Assembly (NCBI RefSeq): GCF_000312665.1
Contig: NZ_HF536773.1
Location: 1,359,468 to 1,423,467 of the forward strand
From: Rhizobium mesoamericanum STM3625
Lineage (GTDB): Bacteria; Pseudomonadota; Alphaproteobacteria; Rhizobiales; Rhizobiaceae
Reading direction: 5' to 3'
DNA length: 64,000 nucleotides
This document shows, piece after piece, positions 1-8,656 of this stretch. The position numbers and the translations under genes were made by a program. Within the stretch, counting starts at the first letter, position 1. Each line of letters opens with the position of its first letter. Below the pieces are notes generated by a model. That model was not told the origin of the DNA and did no database searches. It saw only the letters and a program-made list of their open reading frames with translations.

Positions 1-1012
1 TTTGGCGGACGGCAAGGTCCGTCTTGAGCGCGGCCTCGAGGCGACGCCAGCCCGCGATCGCCAGCACCCACTGCCGCCAATTGTTGATGACCGAATCGAA
101 GGGTATCAGGAGGCGGCCGACAAGAATGCTCGACGCCATCATCGCGCCAGGCGTGATTTCATGCTGCAGCACCAGGAACGCACCCGCTGCCATGGTGACG
201 ATCTGGATGGTATAGCGCAGGCTGCGGGTGATGGACGACATCGCCTTGCTCCTAAGCCCGCTCGCTTCGAAGGCGTCGAGCGCCTGCAGTTGCAGGGCGC
301 GCCAACGATGCGCTAGGGCTGGTAGCATGCCCATCGCCTCGATGGCTTCGGCATGTCGCAGCGATGCGCCAATCTTGGACACGGCCTCGACGTTTGTCTG
401 GTTCGCTTCCTTGGTGAGTTGGTGCGTCAGAAGGTCCGTGACCAGGCCGCCGCAAAGGAGCAGCGCGGCGGACACGGTCCCGATAAGGCCAAAAAGCGGA
501 TGCAAAAAGTAAAGGGCGCCGAGGAAAATCGGTGACCAGATCGCGTCGAGGGGTGCGGTCACCGCTGACGAGGTCAGGAAGCTTCGCAATTCTGCTATGT
601 CCCGAAGCGACTGGGTCGCGCGCGACAGTCCCTGATCGACGGAGGCCTGAACGGCGGCGGCCATGAGCGGCATGTTTAGCCGGCGCACGAGCGCGCCTCC
701 GATGGCTTGGAAAGAGAGGGCACGGATGAATTCCAGAACGCCGAGCACCACAAGGGCGCCGATCCCTAGGATCATGAGCATGGCAAGTGTGTCCATGCTC
801 TGACTGTTGAGCACCCTGTCATGAACCTGCAGCGTGAACATAGGCAACGTCAGCTGCAATAGGTTCAGGCACACGCTTAGCGCTGCCGCATAAAGCAACC
901 CGCTCAAGAATACGCGCTTGGCTTGCGATATCAGCAACCCTGGATTTGTCTTATCGTGGCCGCCATCAATCTTTCCCTTGCTTTTTGTCTCATTTTGAAC
1001 CGTATCACGCAT
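1..1012 (-). CDS. wgdA: WgdA (ExpD1)-like type I secretion ABC transporter, N-terminal part
   Basis: This is the first 337 residues of a fused permease-ATPase of the PrtD type; the gene runs off the left edge and the nucleotide-binding domain lies outside. Read leftward from the ATG at 1010-1012, the protein has a polar N-terminus of about 28 residues, then hydrophobic segments near residues 33-60 and 75-98 and a further pair near 160-195, as in the exporter transmembrane domain. AAGG about 8 nt upstream supports the start. The divergent neighbour is the MarR-type activator gene wggR, and wgcA-wgaJ follow, which is the order of the S. meliloti exp cluster. There ExpD1, with the membrane fusion protein ExpD2, is implicated in galactoglucan export. 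The family call is from sequence; the specific name rests on synteny. Confidence 0.85.
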   Translation of the reverse strand, partial: MRDTVQNETKSKGKIDGGHDKTNPGLLISQAKRVFLSGLLYAAALSVCLNLLQLTLPMFTLQVHDRVLNSQSMDTLAMLMILGIGALVVLGVLEFIRALSFQAIGGALVRRLNMPLMAAAVQASVDQGLSRATQSLRDIAELRSFLTSSAVTAPLDAIWSPIFLGALYFLHPLFGLIGTVSAALLLCGGLVTDLLTHQLTKEANQTNVEAVSKIGASLRHAEAIEAMGMLPALAHRWRALQLQALDAFEASGLRSKAMSSITRSLRYTIQIVTMAAGAFLVLQHEITPGAMMASSILVGRLLIPFDSVINNWRQWVLAIAGWRRLEAALKTDLAVRQ

Positions 1013-1033
1013 GGCTGTTTGCCTTGAGTTAAC

Positions 1034-1062
1034 ATTATATCCATCTGTTGCAGGACAGATTT
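1034..1062 (-). promoter_or_regulatory. Candidate wgdA promoter elements
   Basis: On the minus strand a perfect TATAAT (1034-1039) lies 22 bases upstream of the wgdA ATG. Next to it is a perfect 6-bp inverted repeat (ATCTGT / ACAGAT, 1043-1060). The minus-strand run AAATCTGTCCT (1052-1062) resembles half of a PHO box, and exp genes are known to respond to phosphate through PhoB. No good -35 hexamer is visible at the right distance, which would suit an activator-dependent promoter. Low confidence. Confidence 0.3.
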
Positions 1063-1168
1063 GGTCATAATCAGGACGAACCGTAGTATTGCTTCCCTCA
1101 ATCTGGCACACAAGGGTGGGATGGTGCAAGCTCATGTTGATCGATGATGATTGGCAATATTTGAATAT

Positions 1169-1185
1169 ACTTCAAGTTTTGAAGT
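1169..1185. promoter_or_regulatory. Perfect palindrome, probable WggR (ExpG) binding site
   Basis: ACTTCAA-GTT-TTGAAGT is a perfect 7-bp inverted repeat with a 3-bp centre, in the wgdA-wggR divergent region, 22 bp before the chosen wggR ATG. A near copy lies upstream of wgaA (3077-3093). In S. meliloti, ExpG activates exp operons through conserved palindromes in the wgdA/wggR, wgaA and wgeA promoter regions, so placement fits. Assignment to WggR is inference. Confidence 0.6.
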
Positions 1186-1207
1186 AATTTCTTAGATGGA
1201 GAGTATA

Positions 1208-1789
1208 ATGAATGAAGATTACGTATTTAGTCTGTCGGAGGGGCTGAATGACGAAATTGGAACTCTGAAGGACCAGGCACTACGAGCAATCCCCGGACAT
1301 CTGCAGGGTGCAGAGCTCGGTGACCTCGAGCAGATTACCTATTTCGAGCTCGCTCGCCTCATGGAGCGGGCAAGCCGCCGCTTTTCCGGGTTGATTCGCG
1401 CGGAGCTAACAAGGCTGCGTGTCGACGATATCGGGCCGGCACAGGCGATGATTCTGCTGGCGATCGGCGACTCGGAGCTCTCGGTCGCCGAGCTTCTGGA
1501 TCGTGGGCATTATGTTGGCTCCAACGTTTCCTACTATCTGAAGCAGCTTGCCGACGGTGACTACATTGATCGCGTTGCCTCCCAGCGCGACAAGCGGTCC
1601 GCACGCCTCAAGCTGACGGAGAAGGGGCGGCAGCTGAGGGCGAATCTTCGCGACGCGGCGATGACTTATGAGCGCGCAGTGAAACGTAGCGACCAAGACC
1701 AGCGGATGCTCGAGACGGCCTTCGAGACGCTGCACCGGCTCGAACTGGCCTGGGGCAGCTTCACGGTACGGCGTCCAGGCGGTGAGTGA
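1208..1789 (+). CDS. wggR: WggR (ExpG), MarR-family activator of galactoglucan genes
   Basis: A 193-residue MarR-type winged-helix protein. The helix-turn-helix core spans roughly residues 60-150: a recognition helix region around SVAELLDRGHYVGSNVSYYL is followed by the wing containing SQRDKRSARLKLTEKG, as in MarR proteins. An ATG also exists at 1196, but GGAG (1198-1201) sits 6 nt before the ATG at 1208, so 1208 is preferred. In S. meliloti this protein activates the wga, wgd and wge operons and links them to phosphate limitation and quorum sensing. It is divergent from wgdA, and wgcA follows after 33 bp, probably on the same transcript. The palindrome at 1169-1185 suggests autoregulation. 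Confidence 0.88.
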   Translation: MNEDYVFSLSEGLNDEIGTLKDQALRAIPGHLQGAELGDLEQITYFELARLMERASRRFSGLIRAELTRLRVDDIGPAQAMILLAIGDSELSVAELLDRGHYVGSNVSYYLKQLADGDYIDRVASQRDKRSARLKLTEKGRQLRANLRDAAMTYERAVKRSDQDQRMLETAFETLHRLELAWGSFTVRRPGGE

Positions 1790-1822
1790 TGCCGTGGCCA
1801 TGGCGATAGCGGACTAGTCGCG

Positions 1823-3070
1823 ATGCACGTGGCGTTTATTCATCGACGGGGCTTCGGTCAGTTCGCAGCCTTGGCCGCTCGCCTCGCGCGGGCGGGCAAT
1901 GAGGTCAGCCTCATCACCGAGACCATAGACCAGAAGATCCCATCCGTTCTCGTCTTTCGGCATCGAGCAGAACCTGGCCCGCGCGCAGACCCGCACATGG
2001 CCCGGCACATGGGTATTCCTGATCACCATGCGCGAATTGGTCATCGCGTCGCCGAAACGCTCGACGCCATGGCGCGGCAGCGGCTGGTGCCCGACATTGT
2101 CGTCGGCCATATCGGCTGGGGCAGCATGATGTTCTTGAAGGACGTGCTGCCGCAGGTGCCCGCGTTGGGGTATTGCGAGTTCTTCTACCGATCTGAAGGG
2201 GCGGACGTCGGGTTCGTCCCCGACGATCAGCCCGATCTCGAGAAGCGCAAGAGGCTGCGGCTGCGCAACATCGCGCAGCTCCTGTCTCTTGAGGCCATTG
2301 AGGCTGGCATCAGTCCCACCGAGTGGCAGAGAAGTCTCTATCCCGTCGACGCCCGGGGGCGGATTTCGGTGTGTCACGAGGGTATCGATACGGCGCGGTT
2401 TCGACCGGAGCCGACAGCTTCGGTCAGGCTTGCGGACGGACGCATGCTCAGTGCCGGTGGCTCTCCCATTGTCACCTTTGTCGCGCGGGACCTTGAGCCG
2501 TATCGCGGATTTCCACAGGCTTTGGAGGCTGCCGCCAAGGTTGTGCGCCAGCGCCCCGATGCGCTGTTCGTCTTCGTCGGCGGAGATGGTGCCAGCTATG
2601 GCGTGCCGCCGCCCGGCGGTGGAGCGTGGAAGGATCATCTCCTGAAGTCGCTGGATATACCGCGGGAGAATGTCCTCTTTCCCGGTGTGGTGCCGCATTC
2701 GGTCTTGCGGCAGCTTTTCCAGATCTCGGCCGCGCATCTCTACCTGACCTATCCGTTCGTGTTGTCTTGGTCGATGTTGGAGGCGATGGCGTGCGGCGCC
2801 CTGATCATCGGATCGGATACCGCGCCTGTCCAGGAGGTCATATGCCCCGGCCAGAACGGCCTGTTGGTGCCGTTCTTCGACACGGATGCACTCGCTGAGG
2901 CCATTCTCGGCGCCTTGAAGAATCCGGAACGCTACATCGAAATGCGCACCGCAGCGCGCCGGACGGTCGAGACGCGTTTCCAGCTGACGGACTGCCTTGA
3001 TCGCCAACAGGATATTCTTGAAAACATGATCGGAAAACCGCTGCGTCGCAGTGCGCTGGTGAATGAGTGA
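1823..3070 (+). CDS. wgcA: WgcA (ExpC), GT4-type glycosyltransferase
   Basis: A 415-residue GT-B fold glycosyltransferase of the GT4 type. The N-terminal Rossmann domain begins MHVAFIHRRGFGQFA. The C-terminal donor-binding domain starts near residue 210 and holds the conserved E-x7-E-like stretch (SWSMLEAMACGALIIGSD), followed by VQEVI and NGLLVPFFD. No signal peptide or membrane helix is evident, so it is cytoplasmic, probably acting on the lipid-linked galactoglucan unit at the inner membrane face. Its position 33 bp behind wggR matches expC of S. meliloti. Which sugar it transfers cannot be read from the sequence. Confidence 0.88.
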   Translation: MHVAFIHRRGFGQFAALAARLARAGNEVSLITETIDQKIPSVLVFRHRAEPGPRADPHMARHMGIPDHHARIGHRVAETLDAMARQRLVPDIVVGHIGWGSMMFLKDVLPQVPALGYCEFFYRSEGADVGFVPDDQPDLEKRKRLRLRNIAQLLSLEAIEAGISPTEWQRSLYPVDARGRISVCHEGIDTARFRPEPTASVRLADGRMLSAGGSPIVTFVARDLEPYRGFPQALEAAAKVVRQRPDALFVFVGGDGASYGVPPPGGGAWKDHLLKSLDIPRENVLFPGVVPHSVLRQLFQISAAHLYLTYPFVLSWSMLEAMACGALIIGSDTAPVQEVICPGQNGLLVPFFDTDALAEAILGALKNPERYIEMRTAARRTVETRFQLTDCLDRQQDILENMIGKPLRRSALVNE

Positions 3071-3076
3071 AGTATT

Positions 3077-3093
3077 ACTTCAATTTTTAAAGT
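3077..3093. promoter_or_regulatory. Imperfect palindrome, probable WggR site before wgaA
   Basis: ACTTCAATTTTTAAAGT matches the perfect palindrome at 1169-1185 at 15 of 17 positions. It lies 18 bp upstream of a TTGACT hexamer at 3112-3117, so its centre would be about 60 bp upstream of transcription, a usual activator position. It is the only such match in the wgcA-wgaA gap. Confidence 0.55.
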
Positions 3094-3111
3094 ATATACG
3101 AAATATTTTTC

Positions 3112-3138
3112 TTGACTTTTGCTGATTTTTATTATTGT
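3112..3138 (+). promoter_or_regulatory. Candidate wgaA operon promoter
   Basis: TTGACT (3112-3117) is followed after 15 bases by TATTGT (3133-3138) in an AT-rich stretch. The spacing is short and the -10 weak, as expected for a promoter that needs WggR. It would drive wgaA to wgaJ. Confidence 0.4.
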
Positions 3139-3253
3139 GCACTGCAATCTTAGTTGTTAGGTTCCTCGCAAATCACCGGGGTGATCTGGGAACTTATATG
3201 ATTATCCAGCATCTTTTGTTTTGTTCGGACATATTTTCTTCAAGAGGCGGTGC

Positions 3254-4735
3254 GTGCAAGAGTTGACGTCTTCCGGCATTGAGAAGCGACTGGCGACAAG
3301 GAAGCTGATAGCGGCATCGGAGCGGGACCGGTCGTGCTTCGAGGGGAGTGATGTCGAGCATCTGGTTGTTTACCTCGACGTGAATGGCCGCCGCCCGGCG
3401 ACTTTGCAGAATGCCTTTCCACTGATCGGCGTCGCCTTTTCCGACGCCGGCGAGGCGGATTTGCAAGAGGGCCTGGCGCTGCTCGGGTCGCTGGGGACGG
3501 TCCCCGCTGTTCCTGTCCAGCGGCTCGATCCCGTCTACAAATCGGACAGTTTCCTGCTTCTGCGGGCGCTGACCGAGGGCGGCGTCGGGCGGCTCGCCCG
3601 ATACAGCGCCTCAATCACCTCGGAGCTTGCAATCCTGCGCCGCGAACGCGAAACGCTGCTGGAAAACTACCGGGCGCTCGAAGATGCATTCCAGGCGCGA
3701 AACTGGGAACCGGTTTCCGAGATTTTCTCCCACGATCCCTATGCCGACCCAAAGGACGAGGGAATTGGGCAGCTGCTTGCCACTGCCTTCGTCGAGCAAC
3801 TGCTGCCGGTATCCAGCCTTGGCGTGGCCGGGTTTGCTCTTCACCTGCACTCGGTGCCCAGAACCAGCGGAGAGCTTGTCGTCGCATTGAGCTACCTCGA
3901 GAGCGGCGAAGGGGTGGCCGAGTGGACCGTGCCCTATGCGCAACTCGTGCCGAACTGGAATTTCTTCTCGCTGCCCCGGACCTGCGGAGGGGCTGCGCGG
4001 ACGCTCCGGCTGCGGATCTCTGCGACCGGACCGGAGACCGTCGGTCTTTCGCTCGGCTATCCGATCGCCGGCGAGCGCTATTCGGCGCGCTCGGAACTTC
4101 CGCATCCGGATCTCGATCTGCGCCCGCTGGCGTTCAAGGTGTTTACAGGTCTGCCTGGGGTCAAGCCCGCCAGAGCGCCGAACATGATTGCGCCGAGCAA
4201 CCTGCTCGAAGGCCAGTACATTGTCGACTATCGCCTGGCGGTCGGTGCGCTGAGCCAGATCGCGGATGTTTCGGTCACGCCAATCGTCCCGGAGTTCCAG
4301 ACGGTGCGCTTCCTCGAGCATGAGCACGCCATCGTCTGTCATCCATTGCCAAGCGGCATATCGGCAGGGGCGATCAGTCGCGCTGTCGAGCCCGGCACGA
4401 TATCCTTCTCAGCAAGCGCCGTTATCGATCATCCGGAAGGTCAGCCAGCGGCGGTCAGCTTCCTGCTCGCGCCGGCGAATTCGAATGCACGTTCCGAAGT
4501 GGCCGAGCTTGCGCGAAAGGGGGCGGCCAAACCGTCGGCATTCTTCAGTGGATGGCGCGAAGTCAGCTCCAGCCAGGTCGTCAACATCAACATCCAGCTG
4601 GACGAACCGGCGCGCGGTCCGATGGATCTGATGATCCTCAGCCGCGCAGTCACGAATTCGGTCGATTACTCCTGGCTCAAGGTGTCCGGCTTCAGGCTGG
4701 TCAAGCAATCGACGGAGGCCGCCGATGTCCGGTAA
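3254..4735 (+). CDS. wgaA: WgaA (ExpA1)-like protein of galactoglucan synthesis, unknown activity
   Basis: About 493 residues, first gene of the wga operon. The frame opens at a TTG at 3221 without a ribosome site; the GTG at 3254 has AGAGG 6 nt upstream and is preferred. No catalytic motif, signal peptide or transmembrane helix was recognised. A polar segment near residues 120-150 rich in Arg and Glu could form a helix or short coiled coil. Beta-rich segments follow, several with SF-LA or VSFLLAP character, which could be carbohydrate-binding-like. It overlaps wgaB by 11 bp, so translation is coupled. S. meliloti ExpA1 is also of unknown function; the name rests on synteny. Confidence 0.75.
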   Translation: MQELTSSGIEKRLATRKLIAASERDRSCFEGSDVEHLVVYLDVNGRRPATLQNAFPLIGVAFSDAGEADLQEGLALLGSLGTVPAVPVQRLDPVYKSDSFLLLRALTEGGVGRLARYSASITSELAILRRERETLLENYRALEDAFQARNWEPVSEIFSHDPYADPKDEGIGQLLATAFVEQLLPVSSLGVAGFALHLHSVPRTSGELVVALSYLESGEGVAEWTVPYAQLVPNWNFFSLPRTCGGAARTLRLRISATGPETVGLSLGYPIAGERYSARSELPHPDLDLRPLAFKVFTGLPGVKPARAPNMIAPSNLLEGQYIVDYRLAVGALSQIADVSVTPIVPEFQTVRFLEHEHAIVCHPLPSGISAGAISRAVEPGTISFSASAVIDHPEGQPAAVSFLLAPANSNARSEVAELARKGAAKPSAFFSGWREVSSSQVVNINIQLDEPARGPMDLMILSRAVTNSVDYSWLKVSGFRLVKQSTEAADVR

Positions 4736-7403
4736 CCGGGACTTAGCGGACCTGATCGCCGTGGCCATGCCCCTCTACGGTCACGCGGCGCTCGCCCTGG
4801 AGGCGATCGAGTCCGCACTTGCCTCGAATCTCGGCAACTGCCGGCTCGTCATTGTCGTCTCGGTCGACGGCGACCCGCGGCACGAGACGTTCGATCAGCT
4901 GTTGCTCTACGCCGCGGCCCATTCTTCCGTCAATGTGGTGTTCGGCCAGAATGCCGGGCCTGGCGGCGCACGCAATCGCGCCATCGACTACATTCTCGAG
5001 CGCTTTCCAGAGGCGAAGGCCGTCTATTTCCTCGACGCCGACAATCGCGTCCTTCCCGGCACCATCGAGACGCTTTATCGGCAGCTGCTCTCCAGTGACT
5101 GCGGGTGGGTCTACACGAATATCGACACATTTTCGGTAAGCTGGCGCGCGCATTACGGCAACCGCTATTCGCGGCTGGTCCACTGCATCACCGATAATAT
5201 CTGCGATACGGGATCAATGATCTCTATCGATGTTTTTCAGGACGGCGTCCGCTTCAACGACGACAGGCAGAACGGCTTCGAGGATTGGGAGTTCTGGCTG
5301 TCCTGCATCGAGCACGGGTTCATCGGCACGCCCTGCCACGACACTGTCTTCGAATACAGGCTGAGGGCTGAGAGCCGCTTCAAGGAGGCCAACCGAGACC
5401 GCGCCACGTCGGTCAGCTTCCTGCGCAAACGCCACATGGCGCTGTTCCAGCGCCCGATGCTGGTGGATTTCGAGCATGAGGAGTGCCCGCGCTACCTTTT
5501 TGCGCGAACGGAAGATACGGCGATCTCCTTTTTCACCGATCCCACCAAGCCACCGACGATGCTTCGCCTCGACGACATCATCCCGGCGTTCTGGGCCAAC
5601 ATCGGCGAGCCCGACAATGAACATTTCCCACCTTTCCTGGTCGCCGGAAGCGGTGCGGCGCTCGACCTGCTCCGGCGTTCGCGGATGCTGCCGAACGTAC
5701 TTGCCCATCTTGAGCGCCTGAGCGAGAACAGCAACGTCATATTCGTTCAACTGGCCAACGATCCCGCCCAGCGCAAGATCGAGGCAATCGTTCATGGGCC
5801 GGGCGCAGACAAAATCGGTCCTGCCGATCTCATTTTCCTTCCGACCCGGCTCGCCCAGGACATTGTCCAGAACAACGCGATGGACTGGTTCGGCTCTATT
5901 GGCAGCCAGCAGGTGTGGCCGACATCGACTGTCCTGAAAGTTCGCTTTCCTTTTCCAAGAAGCCTCCCGCGCCGGTCTCTCATCACGCCGCAGCAGGTGA
6001 TGATCAATTGCCTCAACGCGATTGCCATGAGTCCCCTGCGCGAGACGGTCGGCAGGCGGTGGACCTGGCGCCCGGCCCGGCTCGTGCCCTACACCGATCT
6101 GCACAAGGCGCTGCGCAAGGAGCTCGGGGGATCACCGGTCCTGCCGCTCGGGCATAGCGAAGGCAAGCGGACCGTGGCGCTGCTGGTTCCGAACGCCTCG
6201 TTCGGCGGAGCCGAAAAGGTCATATATGCGGCCGCCCGGGAATTGAGGACGGCCGGTTTCGAGACCCATCTCTTTGTGCTTGGCGCGTCCCGGATGGACG
6301 TGATCGATGAATTCGATTCCAGCTTCGACTACATTCACTTCTGGGACGCGGGAATTCCGGCCTGGGGAGGGTCGGGTTCCTTCCTGGGCCAGGACTTTAT
6401 CGCCGAGGGGCATTCGGTCGACTGGGAGGCGCTGAAGGGACAGCTTTCCGGCTTCGACCTCGTCATCAACAACCACGTAATGGCCGTCCATCCGCTCATC
6501 GCGCGCCTGCGATCCGAAGGCACGCGCACCGCCTGCTATCTTCACGTCGTGGACAACACGGCCTTCAAGAGGCCTGCTGGCCAGCCCTTCGCGGCGATTG
6601 CCCACGAGCATTGCTACGATGCCTTCCTGACCTGCTCTGAACAGCTCAAGATCTATCTGCACAGCTACGGCGTCCCGCATGAGAAAGTCTTCGCCGTTGC
6701 GAACGGAGCGAGCTTCTCAGTGCCGCCGAAGGCCCTGACGGAGGTGCTTGCCGTCAGGCGGATCGAGCGCAGAGACGACCGGCTGAGACTTCTTTACATG
6801 GGCCGCCTCGATCAGCAGAAGGGTATCGACCGGCTGGCGGCGGCGCTCGCGGAACTGCGGTCCTCCAACGTCGCCTTCGACGCCCGGGCCATCGGGGGGG
6901 AAATCCTCGCCGATTCCAGGGTTTCCTGGAGCGACCGGCTGAGGGATCTGGGCGTCGACGTGCGCCCGCCTGTCTTTGCCAGCAAGGATCTGATCAAGGC
7001 GTTGGGCTGGGCGGATGTTCTCGTCATGCCCTCGCGGTGGGAGGGCGCGCCGCTGATGATCGCCGAGGCCCAGCAGCTCGGTTGCGTGCCCATAGCAACC
7101 GCGGTGGGCGCCGTCGACGAACTTATCGCGGATGGCGAGGATGGCATACTCATCAATGCGGCTTCCGATCCCCAAGTGGTCAGCGAGATGGCGCGGATCA
7201 TCGAAGAGGTCGCGCATGATCGCGGCAGGCTTGCTCCGCTCATGGAAGGCTGCATCAGGACCGCTGCACGACGCTCCTGGTCATCCTCCTTCTCGGAGTT
7301 CCTGTCGTGGTGCGATCGTTCCGTGAAGAATTCGTCGCTGTCGCGTGCCGCGGTCTTTCGCGAACAGTCGACGGCCAATCCCGAGGTAGCGGCGACGGGC
7401 TGA
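4725..7403 (+). CDS. wgaB: WgaB (ExpA23), GT2-GT4 fused glycosyltransferase
   Basis: An 892-residue protein with two glycosyltransferase modules. Residues 5-230 form a GT2 (GT-A) domain: VAMPLYGHAALALEAIESAL at the start, the donor-metal motif DADN near residue 103, and an ED motif (GFEDWEFW) near residue 185. The C-terminal third, from about residue 480, is a GT4 (GT-B) domain starting VALLVPNASFGGAEKVIYAA, with GRLDQQKGIDRL and the E-x7-E region (SRWEGAPLMIAEAQQLGCVP). About 250 unassigned residues lie between them. In S. meliloti this gene was first described as expA2 and expA3 and later joined as expA23; here it is one continuous frame. It could add two successive sugars. Confidence 0.88.
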   Translation: MSGNRDLADLIAVAMPLYGHAALALEAIESALASNLGNCRLVIVVSVDGDPRHETFDQLLLYAAAHSSVNVVFGQNAGPGGARNRAIDYILERFPEAKAVYFLDADNRVLPGTIETLYRQLLSSDCGWVYTNIDTFSVSWRAHYGNRYSRLVHCITDNICDTGSMISIDVFQDGVRFNDDRQNGFEDWEFWLSCIEHGFIGTPCHDTVFEYRLRAESRFKEANRDRATSVSFLRKRHMALFQRPMLVDFEHEECPRYLFARTEDTAISFFTDPTKPPTMLRLDDIIPAFWANIGEPDNEHFPPFLVAGSGAALDLLRRSRMLPNVLAHLERLSENSNVIFVQLANDPAQRKIEAIVHGPGADKIGPADLIFLPTRLAQDIVQNNAMDWFGSIGSQQVWPTSTVLKVRFPFPRSLPRRSLITPQQVMINCLNAIAMSPLRETVGRRWTWRPARLVPYTDLHKALRKELGGSPVLPLGHSEGKRTVALLVPNASFGGAEKVIYAAARELRTAGFETHLFVLGASRMDVIDEFDSSFDYIHFWDAGIPAWGGSGSFLGQDFIAEGHSVDWEALKGQLSGFDLVINNHVMAVHPLIARLRSEGTRTACYLHVVDNTAFKRPAGQPFAAIAHEHCYDAFLTCSEQLKIYLHSYGVPHEKVFAVANGASFSVPPKALTEVLAVRRIERRDDRLRLLYMGRLDQQKGIDRLAAALAELRSSNVAFDARAIGGEILADSRVSWSDRLRDLGVDVRPPVFASKDLIKALGWADVLVMPSRWEGAPLMIAEAQQLGCVPIATAVGAVDELIADGEDGILINAASDPQVVSEMARIIEEVAHDRGRLAPLMEGCIRTAARRSWSSSFSEFLSWCDRSVKNSSLSRAAVFREQSTANPEVAATG

Positions 7404-7439
7404 GTACCTCGCCGATCTTAAACAGAAAGGTCCAGCTTA

Positions 7440-8618
7440 ATGCGTCCAAGAATTCTTGTGACGGGTATTCCTGGTCACTACACACGCCTTGCCAACGGCG
7501 CGCAGGGGTTGTCGGTTTCCTATGCGGAACGCCAGAAACAGCCCGAGACGAAAGATGAGTTCCTGCAGGAGCTGCGCAACATCAGCAACACCGGGAACTA
7601 TCTCATCGGTGAGGGGGCTTTGCGTGGGCTTGCGCCCCACGCAAAGTCGATTCCGTTCTGGCACCTCTACAATTTGAGCAAGAACGCGAACGGGCTCGAC
7701 GAGTTCAACGCCAATTTCGACATCTGCGTCTTCACCTGCGCGAACCTCCTGCGCAAAGGGCTCTCGGCAGACGCAGAAGCTGAGGTCCTCAGTCGGCTCA
7801 ATATGCCGATCGTCATGCTCGGTATCGGCCTGCAGAACCGGAAGGATCTCGAAAACCAGTTGCCGGAGGGCACCAAGCGGCTGCTCTCTGTGCTGAAGGA
7901 GCGCGAGCACTACTTCCTGACGCGCGGCTACGAGTCGGCGGGGTTCCTGAAGGATCAGGGGTTCTCGTTCGTGCGTCCGACCGGCTGCCCCTCCGTCTAC
8001 TTCATGCCGGATAACATGCGCCGGTCCATGAAGAGACTGTCGAGCGTCAAGGTCGGCAAGGCGAGGACGATCTTTTCCGGCTATCTTGGCGGCAATCAGG
8101 ATGCGATCCTCGACGCGAATGCGCTGGCCCCGCAGGATACCGTGCCGCAGTACGTGGTGCAGGACGAGTTCCTCCACTTCGACATGAAAGTGGAGCCCAA
8201 CGCCGAGGGGCGCGTCTTTGATTCCGCTTCTGGCCTGGTGATCGGCGAAGTGGCTTATCCCGGCGCGGAGCGAGAGAAGCAGAGATTCGAGGTTCGCACC
8301 TTCTTCGACACCAACCAGTGGCGCGCCTGGGCCTCGTCGATGGATTTCAATCTCGGCCGCCGTTTCCACGGGTCGATCATCGCCATGCAGGCGGCCGTTC
8401 CGAGCCTGATGGTGGCGGTGGATGACCGCATGCGCGAAATGCTTGGCTTCACCGGCCTTCCCGCTGTCGACGTCACCGAGATCGACAAGGCGGAAAACCG
8501 CGCCGAGTTCGTGGCGGATCATCTGGCAAAGCTCAACACAACCGAACTTGTCGACAGGTATTCAGACCGCGAGCGCGCCTTCCGCACCACGCTTCGCGAA
8601 ATCGGCATCGGGCTCTAG
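7440..8618 (+). CDS. wgaD: WgaD (ExpA4), polysaccharide pyruvyl transferase-like
   Basis: A 392-residue protein of the polysaccharide pyruvyl transferase type. The family pattern shows as NTGNYLIGEG near residue 50, GIGLQNRKDL near 122, TRGYESAGFL near 160 and the C-terminal RFHGSIIAMQAAVPSLMVAVDDRM. Galactoglucan carries pyruvylated galactose, so a ketal pyruvyl transferase is expected in the cluster. The next gene, wgaE, is a close paralogue with the same motifs in the same order. The start is ATG 7440 with AAAGG about 10 nt upstream. Which of the pair is active, or whether they form a heteromer, cannot be told. Confidence 0.82.
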   Translation: MRPRILVTGIPGHYTRLANGAQGLSVSYAERQKQPETKDEFLQELRNISNTGNYLIGEGALRGLAPHAKSIPFWHLYNLSKNANGLDEFNANFDICVFTCANLLRKGLSADAEAEVLSRLNMPIVMLGIGLQNRKDLENQLPEGTKRLLSVLKEREHYFLTRGYESAGFLKDQGFSFVRPTGCPSVYFMPDNMRRSMKRLSSVKVGKARTIFSGYLGGNQDAILDANALAPQDTVPQYVVQDEFLHFDMKVEPNAEGRVFDSASGLVIGEVAYPGAEREKQRFEVRTFFDTNQWRAWASSMDFNLGRRFHGSIIAMQAAVPSLMVAVDDRMREMLGFTGLPAVDVTEIDKAENRAEFVADHLAKLNTTELVDRYSDRERAFRTTLREIGIGL

Positions 8619-8656
8619 CCACCCCAGGGTCATCTCTTTGCGGTTCGAGGATTGTT

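Noticed and set aside
1814..3007. A 397-codon open frame on the minus strand opposite wgcA.
   Set aside because: It is the mirror of a clear glycosyltransferase gene in GC-rich DNA, has an Arg/Asp/His-rich composition without family motifs, and lacks a plausible ribosome site.
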